A stretch of 5,533 bases of DNA. It comes from Anaerolineae bacterium (lineage in GTDB: Bacteria; Chloroflexota; Anaerolineae; UBA4142). This document shows, piece after piece, positions 1 through 5,533 of the stretch. Location of the stretch: NCBI GenBank assembly GCA_027457205.1, contig DAIDTM010000659.1:1-5533 (forward strand). The letters run 5' to 3'. The stretch's first letter is position 1, and every line of letters starts with the position of its first letter. Under the pieces are notes generated by a model, which made no database searches, was not told the origin of the DNA, and worked only from the letters and a program-made list of their open reading frames with translations. A program made the translations under genes and the position numbers.

Positions 1-640
1 ATCCGCGACCGATGACTAAGCACATATGCATCTCGCCCCGCTGGGCGGCGGCGCGTTGGACTGCGGGGTCTAGTGCAAGTGTGCGCGCGACGGCTTCCGG
101 CATCGTTTCCAGATCGCGCCGGCGCGCGCGATCGTCGGCCAGCGTGACCGATAGCAGCGCCAACGCGGCGAGTTGCGTCGTATACGTCTTGGTCGCGGCG
201 ATCGTTTTCTCTTCGCCCGCGTGCTGAAGGATGACCCACTTCGCCGCGCGTGCCAGTGGCGAATCAGCGAAATTGGTCAGCGCTAACGTGGGGACGTGTT
301 GTCGCTTGGCTTCTTCGAGAACAGCCAGAATGTCGGGCGATTCGCCGGATTGCGAGATGGCGATGACGAGCGAATTGACCAACCTTGGCGGGGATTGGTA
401 GATGGAGTAAAGCGAAGGAGTCGCCAGCGCCACTGGCAACCCGTTGAACGACGCAAACACGTACTTGGCAAATGTCGCCGCGTTGTCGGAAGATCCGCGG
501 GCAGCGATTGTGATGTAGGATGGTTTGTATCGATTGATCTCCGCGGCAATGCGCTCTACATTCGCGGATTCCGTGTTGAGGAATCGCGCGAGCGCGTCAG
601 GTTGTTCGTTGATTTCCTGGAACAGCACGGATGGGTTCAT
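1..640 (-). CDS. SIS-domain aminosugar-phosphate isomerase/deaminase, GlmS-isomerase-like (partial, C-terminus outside window)
   Basis: Reading the minus strand from the ATG at 640 gives an open frame of 213 residues that leaves the window without a stop. It begins MNPSVLFQEINEQPDAL, which resembles the start of the isomerase half of GlmS. The first SIS (sugar isomerase) domain covers about residues 25-165. It shows the phosphosugar-binding motifs ARGSSDNA (47-54) and SQSGESPD (96-103), and the GlmS-type signature GEEKTIAATKTYTTQ (142-156). A second SIS domain appears to start near residue 195 (MCLVIGRG at 206-213). There is no N-terminal glutaminase domain with its catalytic Cys, so this is not glucosamine-6-P synthase. 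Such stand-alone double-SIS proteins include aminosugar-6-P deaminases/isomerases of the NagB-II and AgaS type. Given the kinase and NagZ upstream, conversion of GlcN6P or a similar phosphosugar to fructose-6-P is the likely role (inference). The start is supported by AGGA at 654-651 and a 7-bp gap from the kinase stop. The family call is firm, the substrate is not. Confidence 0.88.
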   Translation of the reverse strand, partial: MNPSVLFQEINEQPDALARFLNTESANVERIAAEINRYKPSYITIAARGSSDNAATFAKYVFASFNGLPVALATPSLYSIYQSPPRLVNSLVIAISQSGESPDILAVLEEAKRQHVPTLALTNFADSPLARAAKWVILQHAGEEKTIAATKTYTTQLAALALLSVTLADDRARRRDLETMPEAVARTLALDPAVQRAAAQRGEMHMCLVIGRG

Positions 641-647
641 GAGCTGA

Positions 648-1610
648 CTATCCTCGCATCAATTCGATAGCCATCCGCACCGCGCCGGCGACCGGCTCAG
701 GCACTCGCGTAATCGGTAAGAAATTCGTGCCGCGGCTTTTCAGTTCGGCGACGAGGCTCGTCCGCAGCAACTCGGTTTCAATGAGCAGTCCCCCGGTGAG
801 CGCAAGCGGGATTTCTGATTCGCGGAACCGCAATTGCCGAGCCACCGCAACCACCGCGTCCGCCAGCGCGGCGGCGGAGCGATTGACCAACCGCTGCGCG
901 ACCGGATCGCCCTCTGCCGCGACGCGCACGACCAGCGGCGCAAGCTGCGCAATGTCGGCGGGTTTAAAGCCCGATCGATACACGCGTGGAATGAGTTCCA
1001 TCGCCGCAGCCAGGTTCCATTCCTTCAGAATCGCGCCGAGCAGCCGGGTTGGCTCACCGCGTCCGTCTGCCGTCTGTGTCGCCGCGCGCAGCGCCTCGCG
1101 CGCCAGATCGAACCCGCTCCCTTCATCGCCGATCAAATAGCCCCAGCCGCCCGCACGGGCGATGCGCCCGTCGCGCGCCTTGCCCCACGCAATCGAGCCG
1201 GTGCCGGCGATGAGCGCGACGCCCCAGTTCTTCGGCGACCCCGCCGCGAGGACGATCTCGCCATCATTCACAACCTCGGCGCGGCGCGCGACCGCTTCAC
1301 GCGCCCATACGGCAAAGTGGGCGCGCTCTTCCGCACGATCGACCCCGCCGATGCCTAGACAGACGGCGGCAACATTTTGCTTTTCGATCCGCGCTTCCTG
1401 AAACGCGCGATCCATCGCCGCGAGGATTTCTTTTTGCGCGGCGGCGAAGCCGTGCGCGTTTGGATTTGCCGTGCCGGCTTCACCAGTGCCGAGCGTCTCG
1501 CCGCGCGCGTTGGCGAGCCGCGCCCGCGTGCGCGTCCCACCACCGTCGATACCGATGACGAGAGCGCCGGTGGTTACGCGATTCGGTTTCACAAGATTAT
1601 CCCGATTCAT
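648..1610 (-). CDS. BadF/BadG/BcrA/BcrD-family sugar kinase (N-acetylglucosamine/N-acetylmuramate kinase-like)
   Basis: This cytoplasmic ATP-dependent kinase belongs to the ASKHA fold. With the ATG at 1610 it has 320 residues, normal for the NagK/MurK-type BadF family. The phosphate-1 loop is VIGIDGGGTRTR (about residues 18-29, Asp22 followed by GGGT). The phosphate-2 region is ALIAGTGSIAWGK, followed by the family signature GGWGYLIGDEGSGFDLAREAL, and the adenosine-site motif is LTGGLLIET. Relatives phosphorylate GlcNAc, MurNAc or glucosamine. The neighbouring NagZ suggests the substrate is the monosaccharide that NagZ releases (inference). The start is uncertain. The frame is also open to a TTG at 1622, and a GTG at 1592 lies just after the nagZ stop with GGGAT upstream. 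The ATG is preferred as the usual codon, but it has no clear ribosome binding site. It overlaps the end of nagZ by 14 bases, which points to translational coupling. The stop TAG at 650-648 is 7 bp before the SIS gene. Confidence 0.9.
   Translation of the reverse strand: MNRDNLVKPNRVTTGALVIGIDGGGTRTRARLANARGETLGTGEAGTANPNAHGFAAAQKEILAAMDRAFQEARIEKQNVAAVCLGIGGVDRAEERAHFAVWAREAVARRAEVVNDGEIVLAAGSPKNWGVALIAGTGSIAWGKARDGRIARAGGWGYLIGDEGSGFDLAREALRAATQTADGRGEPTRLLGAILKEWNLAAAMELIPRVYRSGFKPADIAQLAPLVVRVAAEGDPVAQRLVNRSAAALADAVVAVARQLRFRESEIPLALTGGLLIETELLRTSLVAELKSRGTNFLPITRVPEPVAGAVRMAIELMRG
651..655 (-). promoter_or_regulatory. Ribosome binding site of the SIS-domain gene
   Basis: On the minus strand GAGGA lies at 655-651, ten bases before the ATG at 640. 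It sits within the last codons of the upstream kinase gene (stop at 650-648), so the two genes are probably translated from one mRNA. It fixes the start of the truncated SIS gene. Confidence 0.6.
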
Positions 1611-2652
1611 CCAAGACGCCAAAGCGTTCTTTGGCGATCAACACCCGGCGCACCGCTTCGTCCAGACGCGCCGCCGGAATCTCGCCGCGCAAAGCCGCGT
1701 CCACGATTGCTGCGTGCGCCTGGCGATTCATCGCGTGTCCACAATTGAACAATAGCAAGTCCGCCCCGGCTTGGAGCGCGGTGATCGCCGCCGCTGGCAC
1801 CGGATAGCCGCTCGTTTGCAGCGCGCCCATCTCCAGCGAATCGGTCATGCGAATGCCGGCGAATTTCATCTGATCGCGCAACAAATCGGTCATCACTTTG
1901 CGTGACAGCGTGGCTGCGAGATTTGGCGTTGACTCAATTGCCGGGAACGCGATGTGCGCCGACATCATGCCGGCAACGCCCGTCCGAATCGCCGATTTGA
2001 AGGGGACGAACTCTACCGCATCCAGACGCGCACGGTAGTGCGGCACGATCGGCAGCGCGACGTGCGAATCGACACTCACGTCGCCGTGACCGGGAAAATG
2101 CTTGCCAACCGCCATGATCCCTTCGGCTTGCAGCGTTTCGATGAACGCGATGCCGCACGCGGCGACTAGCGCCGGGTCTGCACCGAATGAGCGGTCGTTG
2201 ATGACCGGGTTGGCTGGATTATTGTTCACGTCGAGCACCGGCGCGAGATCCATATTGATGCCCGCCACTTTCATCTCCACCGCCATCGCGCGCGCGATTT
2301 GCCGCGCCGTGCCGGTCGGATCGCTCGACGCGCCGATCGACTGCGCGCTGGGGAATTCGGCAAAGCCGTTTTCCTTGCGCAGCCGCGCGACGCGCCCGCC
2401 CTCTTGGTCGATACTGATGATTATACCGGGGTCGCCGTTGGCTTTGGCTATCCGCTGTAAATCTGTATTGAGTTGCGCGAGCTGCCGCGGCGATTCGACG
2501 TTGCGCGCGAAGCGCACCAGTCCGCCGGGATGCAGCTGCTCGACCATCGCGCGCAGTTCCGGTGTGAACGCGACGCCGTCGAAGCCGAACGCCATGACCT
2601 GCCCGGCTTTTTGTTCGAGCGTCATCCGCGCGACCAGACGATCAATCGTCAT
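1597..2652 (-). CDS. nagZ: NagZ-like beta-N-acetylhexosaminidase, glycoside hydrolase family 3
   Basis: The protein has 351 residues, close to the single-domain cytoplasmic NagZ of Gram-negatives (about 340). NagZ removes non-reducing terminal beta-GlcNAc from peptidoglycan fragments such as GlcNAc-anhydroMurNAc and from chitooligosaccharides. The TIM-barrel landmarks appear in order: IDQEGGRVARL (81-91), DLAPVLDVN (135-143), RSFG (154-157), KHFPGHGD (184-191), the Asp-x-His acid/base dyad DSH (195-197), and TDSLEMGA (270-277) with the predicted nucleophile Asp271. All expected catalytic residues are present. No signal peptide or lipobox is seen at the N-terminus (MTIDRLVARMTLEQKAG), so it should act inside the cell on imported substrate, in line with the ABC importer upstream. 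The ATG overlaps the TGA of the Gfo/Idh gene in an ATGA junction and has no strong ribosome binding site, so re-initiation is likely. Some GH3 NagZ enzymes with this His-Asp dyad act as phosphorylases, so release of GlcNAc-1-P cannot be excluded. Confidence 0.95.
   Translation of the reverse strand: MTIDRLVARMTLEQKAGQVMAFGFDGVAFTPELRAMVEQLHPGGLVRFARNVESPRQLAQLNTDLQRIAKANGDPGIIISIDQEGGRVARLRKENGFAEFPSAQSIGASSDPTGTARQIARAMAVEMKVAGINMDLAPVLDVNNNPANPVINDRSFGADPALVAACGIAFIETLQAEGIMAVGKHFPGHGDVSVDSHVALPIVPHYRARLDAVEFVPFKSAIRTGVAGMMSAHIAFPAIESTPNLAATLSRKVMTDLLRDQMKFAGIRMTDSLEMGALQTSGYPVPAAAITALQAGADLLLFNCGHAMNRQAHAAIVDAALRGEIPAARLDEAVRRVLIAKERFGVLDESG
2649..2652 (-). promoter_or_regulatory. ATGA stop/start overlap coupling Gfo/Idh and nagZ translation
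   Basis: The TGA stop of the oxidoreductase (2651-2649) and the ATG of nagZ (2652-2650) share the sequence ATGA. No convincing Shine-Dalgarno motif precedes the nagZ start, so ribosomes finishing the first gene probably start the second. Confidence 0.7.
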
Positions 2653-3674
2653 TTCAGTACGACCGGTTGTTTGGAGCGTAGCGATTCGATCACCGCCGCC
2701 TGCGTCTCGGCGACGATCAGCGTGCGCCGCGGCGACGTCATCGGCTCGCGCGAGTCTGCGATGCAGGAGATAAAGTGCCGCACCGATTCCGTGAACGCGC
2801 CGGTGATCTTGCCGTTCACTTCGTCCGCGGTGTGCGGTCCGGTGAATTCAACCTTTTGTCCGCCCTTGCCGTTGAACAATTCGACGGCGCGTGTGCGATT
2901 GTTGTACATCAACGCGCCCTCTGAGCCGATGATCTGCAAGTATCCATCCGACACGCGCGGGTAGGTGTTCGGATGAATCCACGACGAATGAAAATTCGTG
3001 CTGACGCCGCCTTCGAATTGGATCAACGCGTTCAATCCATCGTGCACGGCGATGCCTTGCGCGTCGAGCGTCCCGCGCGTTTCGTGCGCGAAGACCTCGC
3101 GCGGCAGCGTCCCCAGAAACCAGTATACCAGATCGAGATCGTGGCTCGACATGAAGTAGATGGGCGAGGTCTGCGCCGACCAGCCACGAATCATTGCCGT
3201 CGGCACGGAAATGGTATCGAATTTGACTGCGATGACCATTTGCGGCTTGCCGAGCAGCCCCGCATCAATCGCTTGTTTGATCCACACGTGATCGGCGACG
3301 AAGCGCTGACTGTAGTTCACCATCACGATGCGCTTCGACGCGGCGGCGGCAGCCGCGATTGCGCGCGCGTCGTCGCGCGTCGTCGCGAGCGGCTTTTCCA
3401 TGAAGACGTGTTTGCCCGCTTGGAGCGCGGCGAGGACCGGCTCGCGATGAAGGTGGTCCGGCGTGGCAACGGCAACCGCGTCGACGGTCTCGTTCGCCAA
3501 CATTGCCTCAATGCTCGGATAGAATTTTGCGCCGAAACGATCTGCAACTTGTTTGCGTTCTGGGTTGAGGTCAGCAACCGCGACCAATTCAGTCTCGGGC
3601 TGCTCGTGAAACACGCGCGCGTGACGTGAACCCAGAATGCCAGCGCCGACGACGGCGACTTGAAGTTTTGCCAT
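2649..3674 (-). CDS. Gfo/Idh/MocA-family NAD(P)-dependent oxidoreductase
   Basis: The protein has 341 residues, typical for the family. The N-terminal Rossmann domain has the dinucleotide loop GAGILG (10-15). An Asp at the end of strand 2 (VAVAD, residue 35) usually favours NAD over NADP. The family motif EKPLATT (93-99) contains the conserved Lys94. The C-terminal alpha/beta domain carries SHDLDLVYW (177-185), whose His178 and Asp181 match the catalytic His/Asp pattern of inositol and sugar dehydrogenases. No Tat signal is seen, so it is cytoplasmic. Members oxidise or reduce a hydroxyl of sugars, inositols or sugar phosphates, and some make 3-keto-glycosides. The substrate cannot be read from the sequence. 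Its place between an importer and NagZ suggests it modifies the imported sugar (inference). The ATG at 3674 has a good ribosome binding site, GGAGAG at 3684-3679. It is the first gene after the intergenic palindrome and overlaps nagZ by 4 bases. Confidence 0.93.
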   Translation of the reverse strand: MAKLQVAVVGAGILGSRHARVFHEQPETELVAVADLNPERKQVADRFGAKFYPSIEAMLANETVDAVAVATPDHLHREPVLAALQAGKHVFMEKPLATTRDDARAIAAAAAASKRIVMVNYSQRFVADHVWIKQAIDAGLLGKPQMVIAVKFDTISVPTAMIRGWSAQTSPIYFMSSHDLDLVYWFLGTLPREVFAHETRGTLDAQGIAVHDGLNALIQFEGGVSTNFHSSWIHPNTYPRVSDGYLQIIGSEGALMYNNRTRAVELFNGKGGQKVEFTGPHTADEVNGKITGAFTESVRHFISCIADSREPMTSPRRTLIVAETQAAVIESLRSKQPVVLK

Positions 3675-3678
3675 GATG

Positions 3679-3684
3679 CTCTCC
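3679..3684 (-). promoter_or_regulatory. Ribosome binding site of the Gfo/Idh gene
   Basis: GGAGAG on the minus strand ends four bases before the ATG at 3674, with GGAG alone six bases away. It is one of the stronger sites in the operon and fits independent initiation of the enzyme block after the spacer. Confidence 0.7.
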
Positions 3685-3686
3685 GA

Positions 3687-3754
3687 ATTGAGTAATTAGA
3701 GGTTGGAGATTGGGGATAATGAGTTTCTCATCTCCAATCTCCAATCCTTATCCC
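3687..3754. repeat. Intergenic imperfect palindrome made of degenerate 7-bp repeats (possible RNA hairpin)
   Basis: The left side reads, on the plus strand, as heptads ATTAGAG (3695-3701), GTTGGAG (3702-3708) and ATTGGGG (3709-3715), then ATAATGAG (3716-3723). An ATTGAG at 3687-3692 may be one more unit. After a TTT loop (3724-3726) the right side reads CTCATCT, CCAATCT, CCAATCC (3727-3747), with TTATCCC (3748-3754) running into the permease 2 stop. The arms 3701-3723 and 3727-3747 pair as 5 bp next to the loop, a 3-base bulge, then about 13 bp with one G-T wobble, nine of them consecutive Watson-Crick pairs. In the minus-strand mRNA the hairpin starts directly after the permease 2 stop codon. 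No U-tract follows it, so it is not a standard intrinsic terminator. It could act as a partial terminator, an mRNA-stabilising element or a dispersed genomic repeat. Confidence 0.75.
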
Positions 3755-4575
3755 TTGATCGCGCCCATGCGAACGCCTTCGAGGAAGTATTTCTGGAAGA
3801 GGAGGAAGAAGATGATCATCGGCAGCGCGGCGAGCGCCGCACCGGAGAAAATGATGCCCCAATCGGTCAGGAACTCACCCTGCATGTTCGCGACGCCGAC
3901 GGTCAGCGTATAGTTCTGCGGATTGTTGAGCGCAATGACGGGCCACAGGAAATCGTTCCAACTGCGCACGAAGGTGAAGATCGCTAGCGCGGCAACGGCG
4001 GGAGCGGAAAGCGGCAGAATCACATTCCAAAATACTCTGAGCTCGCTGCAACCGTCGATGCGCGCGGCGTCTTCCAATTCCGCGGGCAGCGTTTGGATGT
4101 ACTGGCGCATCAGGAAAATGCCAAAGGCGTTGGCTGTGCCGGGCAGGATGAGCGCCCACAGTGAATCCAGCAACCCGGCTTGCCGATTGATGAGGTAGAG
4201 CGGCATAAAGGTCACGTGGATCGGAATCATCAACGTGCTGAGGATGAGCCAAAAAAGGAGATTGCGGAACGGAAAATTTCTCTTGGCAAACGCATAGCCC
4301 GCCATCGTATCAAACAGAATGTGCCAGCCGGTGACGACCAAGCCGACGAATAGACTGTTGACCATCCAATTCAAGTAAAACTTGTTGTTGACCAGCAAGC
4401 GTTCAAAGTTGTCGAGTTTGAACGCGGGCACCAGGATCGGCGTCAGAGGCGGGACGGAAGTGATCGGCGTGAACGCGTTCGCGAACAGCCAATACATCGG
4501 AAAGAGCGCGATGATCGCGGTGAAAATCAGCGTGAACCAGACGAGCGCAGTGCCGGTATTGAATCGTTTGGTCAT
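3748..4575 (-). CDS. Carbohydrate ABC transporter permease, MalG-type (CUT1 family), second inner-membrane subunit
   Basis: The 275-residue protein is an integral membrane permease (BPD_transp_1 domain) forming the channel with the neighbouring MalF-type subunit. About six hydrophobic segments are visible, near residues 10-31, 70-95, 105-128, 137-157, 189-213 and 240-262. The cytoplasmic EAA loop that contacts the ATPase is at 168-188 (EDAARIDGCSELRVFWNVILP pattern, with the conserved Gly175 and Pro188). The C-terminus ends MGAIKG, the usual ending of MalG/LacG relatives. The frame is open further upstream to 4674, but that extension is Arg/Ser-rich and overlaps permease 1. The ATG at 4575 has GGAG at 4586-4583, seven bases away, and lies one base after the permease 1 stop, so it is clearly the true start. 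The likely cargo is an amino-sugar oligosaccharide, judged only from the downstream genes. No ATPase is encoded in view. CUT1 systems often share one encoded elsewhere. Confidence 0.95.
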   Translation of the reverse strand: MTKRFNTGTALVWFTLIFTAIIALFPMYWLFANAFTPITSVPPLTPILVPAFKLDNFERLLVNNKFYLNWMVNSLFVGLVVTGWHILFDTMAGYAFAKRNFPFRNLLFWLILSTLMIPIHVTFMPLYLINRQAGLLDSLWALILPGTANAFGIFLMRQYIQTLPAELEDAARIDGCSELRVFWNVILPLSAPAVAALAIFTFVRSWNDFLWPVIALNNPQNYTLTVGVANMQGEFLTDWGIIFSGAALAALPMIIFFLLFQKYFLEGVRMGAIKG

Positions 4576-4576
4576 A

Positions 4577-5473
4577 TCAATACTCCACGTCACTGCGCAA
4601 GAACCTGAATTGGAACACCGCAATACTCGCCACAATGACAAACAAGACGAACGCCTGCGCCGAGGCGACTCCAAAATTGAAATCCTTGAAACCGTTGTTG
4701 TAAATTTGCGTCACAATGGTTTGCGTGGAATTGCCTACGCCGCTGGGTACCATGATGTAGATACGTTCGAACACTTCGAAACTTGCGATCGTGTAGAGCA
4801 CGACGAGATACAGCGTCGTAGACTGGATGAGCGGTACGGTGATGTGCCACCATTTGCGAAACCCGCTCGCGCCATCCAGTTCGGCGGCTTCGTAGAATTC
4901 GGCTGGGATGCTTCCCATCGCCGCGCTGTACAGGACGACGGCGGTCGCGGGAATGGTGAGCATGGCGGAAAGCGTCACGCTCCCCAGCGCAATGTCGGGA
5001 TCGGACAGCCAGCGCATCGGTTCGAGTCCGACCAAGCGCAGCAGATAATTCGCAAAGCCCCATTGTCCATTGAAGATGTACGCCCACGTCATTCCGACGA
5101 TGATCGCGCTGGTCACGGCGGGCAAATAGTACGCCGCGCGAAAGAAGGTGCGCAGACGATGACTGAGCGGTTGGATGAGACTGGCAAGGATTAGTCCGAC
5201 AAAGATATTCGTCGTCACCGTAAAGACGGTGTACAGCAGGGTATTGCGGATCGCGGTGACGAAAATCCCGTCGAGATAAGTGAAGGCTTGGATGTAATTG
5301 GCGTAAATTGGATTCACCCAAGTGCCGCCGTGCGCGATACTGTACTTTTGAAACGAGATGACGAACGACCACACGACCGGGAAAAGGACGAATACCGTGA
5401 ACGTGGTCATGCTCGGCAAGATGAACAGATAGCTCCAACCGTGCTTGCGGATGAACTGGCGAAGGTTGCTCAT
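4577..5473 (-). CDS. Carbohydrate ABC transporter permease, MalF/UgpA-type (CUT1 family), first inner-membrane subunit
   Basis: The 298-residue protein has the usual length and start of UgpA/LacF-like permeases: a short cytoplasmic N-terminus (MSNLRQFIRKHGW) and then a first membrane segment LFILPSMTTFTVFVLFPVV (16-34). Further hydrophobic segments lie near 72-100, 113-135, 160-186, 215-240 and 270-290, giving six in total. The EAA loop (195-214) has EAAELDGASG followed by the conserved Ile211 and Pro214, and it docks onto the ABC ATPase. The protein should pair with the permease encoded one base downstream. The ATG at 5473 has only a weak ribosome binding site (GCGAG at 5484-5480). In this family a solute-binding protein gene normally lies directly upstream, which would be beyond position 5533. 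Substrate specificity is set mainly by that missing protein, so the sugar cannot be named from this gene. Confidence 0.95.
   Translation of the reverse strand: MSNLRQFIRKHGWSYLFILPSMTTFTVFVLFPVVWSFVISFQKYSIAHGGTWVNPIYANYIQAFTYLDGIFVTAIRNTLLYTVFTVTTNIFVGLILASLIQPLSHRLRTFFRAAYYLPAVTSAIIVGMTWAYIFNGQWGFANYLLRLVGLEPMRWLSDPDIALGSVTLSAMLTIPATAVVLYSAAMGSIPAEFYEAAELDGASGFRKWWHITVPLIQSTTLYLVVLYTIASFEVFERIYIMVPSGVGNSTQTIVTQIYNNGFKDFNFGVASAQAFVLFVIVASIAVFQFRFLRSDVEY
4583..4586 (-). promoter_or_regulatory. Ribosome binding site deciding the start of permease 2
   Basis: GGAG on the minus strand lies seven bases before the ATG at 4575 and inside the last codons of permease 1. It selects this start over the longer open frame that reaches 4674. 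Confidence 0.75.
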
Positions 5474-5498
5474 AGTTGCTCGCTTTTATCGCGCGGTG

Positions 5499-5526
5499 CG
5501 TGTCTCGTGTTGCGTGTTACGTTCCG
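5499..5526. repeat. Degenerate 7-bp tandem repeat upstream of permease 1
   Basis: On the plus strand three direct heptads follow one another: CGTGTCT (5499-5505), CGTGTTG (5506-5512) and CGTGTTA (5513-5519). A degraded fourth unit, CGTTCCG, follows (5520-5526). They lie 25 bases before the permease 1 start, in the leader or in the spacer after the expected upstream gene. The sequence differs from the ATTGGAG-type heptads at 3687-3754 but has the same period. The array is cut short by the window edge, so it is unknown whether an inverted partner exists to its right. The rest of 5474-5533 shows no convincing promoter. Confidence 0.55.
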
Positions 5527-5533
5527 GTCGATT

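Noticed and set aside
2102..2773. 223-residue open frame on the plus strand opposite nagZ and the Gfo/Idh gene
   Set aside because: It is Ser/Arg/Ala-rich low-complexity translation antisense to conserved coding sequence, with no family resemblance.
3365..3384. Perfect 10-bp direct repeat (gcgcgtcgtc twice) inside the Gfo/Idh gene
   Set aside because: It encodes the ordinary TTRDDARA segment of the protein. It is explained by GC-rich Arg/Asp/Ala codons and needs no separate function.
2973..3629. 218-residue open frame on the plus strand opposite the Gfo/Idh gene
   Set aside because: It is antisense to a gene with all family motifs, and its own translation shows no domain.
3675..3747. Possible internal promoter before the Gfo/Idh gene (TTGGAG and TTATCC/TCTAAT boxes on the minus strand)
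   Set aside because: The TTGGAG boxes are part of the heptad repeat, and no pair of boxes has a convincing 16-18 bp spacing.
3701..3747. Rho-independent terminator after permease 2
   Set aside because: The stem is strong, but no run of U follows it on the minus strand, and the next gene continues on the same strand with matching function.
4576..4674. N-terminal extension of permease 2 to an upstream ATG at 4674
   Set aside because: The added 33 residues are Arg/Ser/Cys-rich, overlap permease 1 and are foreign to the family. The ATG at 4575 has a proper ribosome binding site.
4382..5194. 270-residue open frame on the plus strand opposite the two permeases
   Set aside because: It is antisense to two well-supported genes, low in hydrophobic structure, and without motifs. 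It is a by-product of codon bias.
4590..5438. 282-residue open frame on the minus strand in another frame inside permease 1
   Set aside because: It is Arg/His-rich, has no recognisable domain or ribosome binding site, and lies entirely within a clear membrane permease. It is an out-of-frame shadow in GC-rich DNA.

Overview
All genes in this window lie on the minus strand and form one compact operon, read from right (5533) to left (1). It looks like an uptake and breakdown operon for an N-acetylated amino sugar, probably a GlcNAc-containing oligosaccharide or peptidoglycan fragment. In order of transcription it encodes two permeases of a sugar ABC importer (CUT1/MalFG type), a Gfo/Idh/MocA-family oxidoreductase, a NagZ-like GH3 beta-N-acetylhexosaminidase, a BadF/BcrAD-type (GlcNAc/MurNAc-like) sugar kinase, and the N-terminal 213 residues of a GlmS-like SIS-domain protein that runs off the left edge.

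Layout: 5474-5533 is the leader of the first permease and holds a degenerate 7-bp tandem repeat. The upstream gene, expected to be the solute-binding protein, is outside the window. Permeases 1 and 2 (5473-4577 and 4575-3748) are one base apart. A 73-bp spacer (3747-3675) is almost filled by an imperfect palindrome built from a different 7-bp repeat (ATTGGAG-like), and it starts directly after the permease 2 stop. Then come Gfo/Idh (3674-2649), NagZ (2652-1597, ATGA overlap), the kinase (about 1610-648, overlapping nagZ) and the SIS protein (640 to beyond 1, 7-bp gap). The only sizeable spacer inside the operon therefore separates the transport genes from the enzyme genes.

Proposed joint role (inference): the importer brings in a beta-GlcNAc-containing di- or oligosaccharide, cytoplasmic NagZ releases GlcNAc (or related) units, the BadF-type kinase phosphorylates them, and the SIS protein isomerises or deaminates the aminosugar phosphate toward fructose-6-P. 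The Gfo/Idh enzyme would handle an unusual sugar or a redox step. No ABC ATPase, solute-binding protein, NagA deacetylase, MurQ etherase or regulator is visible in the window.

Organism: a bacterium of moderately high GC (high fifties per cent by eye). The gene set, the stand-alone CUT1 permease pair and the heptad-type intergenic repeats would fit a Chloroflexota (Anaerolineae-like) genome, but this is a weak guess and no marker gene is present. The genes themselves belong to known families. The least explained parts are the two intergenic heptad repeats and the role of the Gfo/Idh enzyme.
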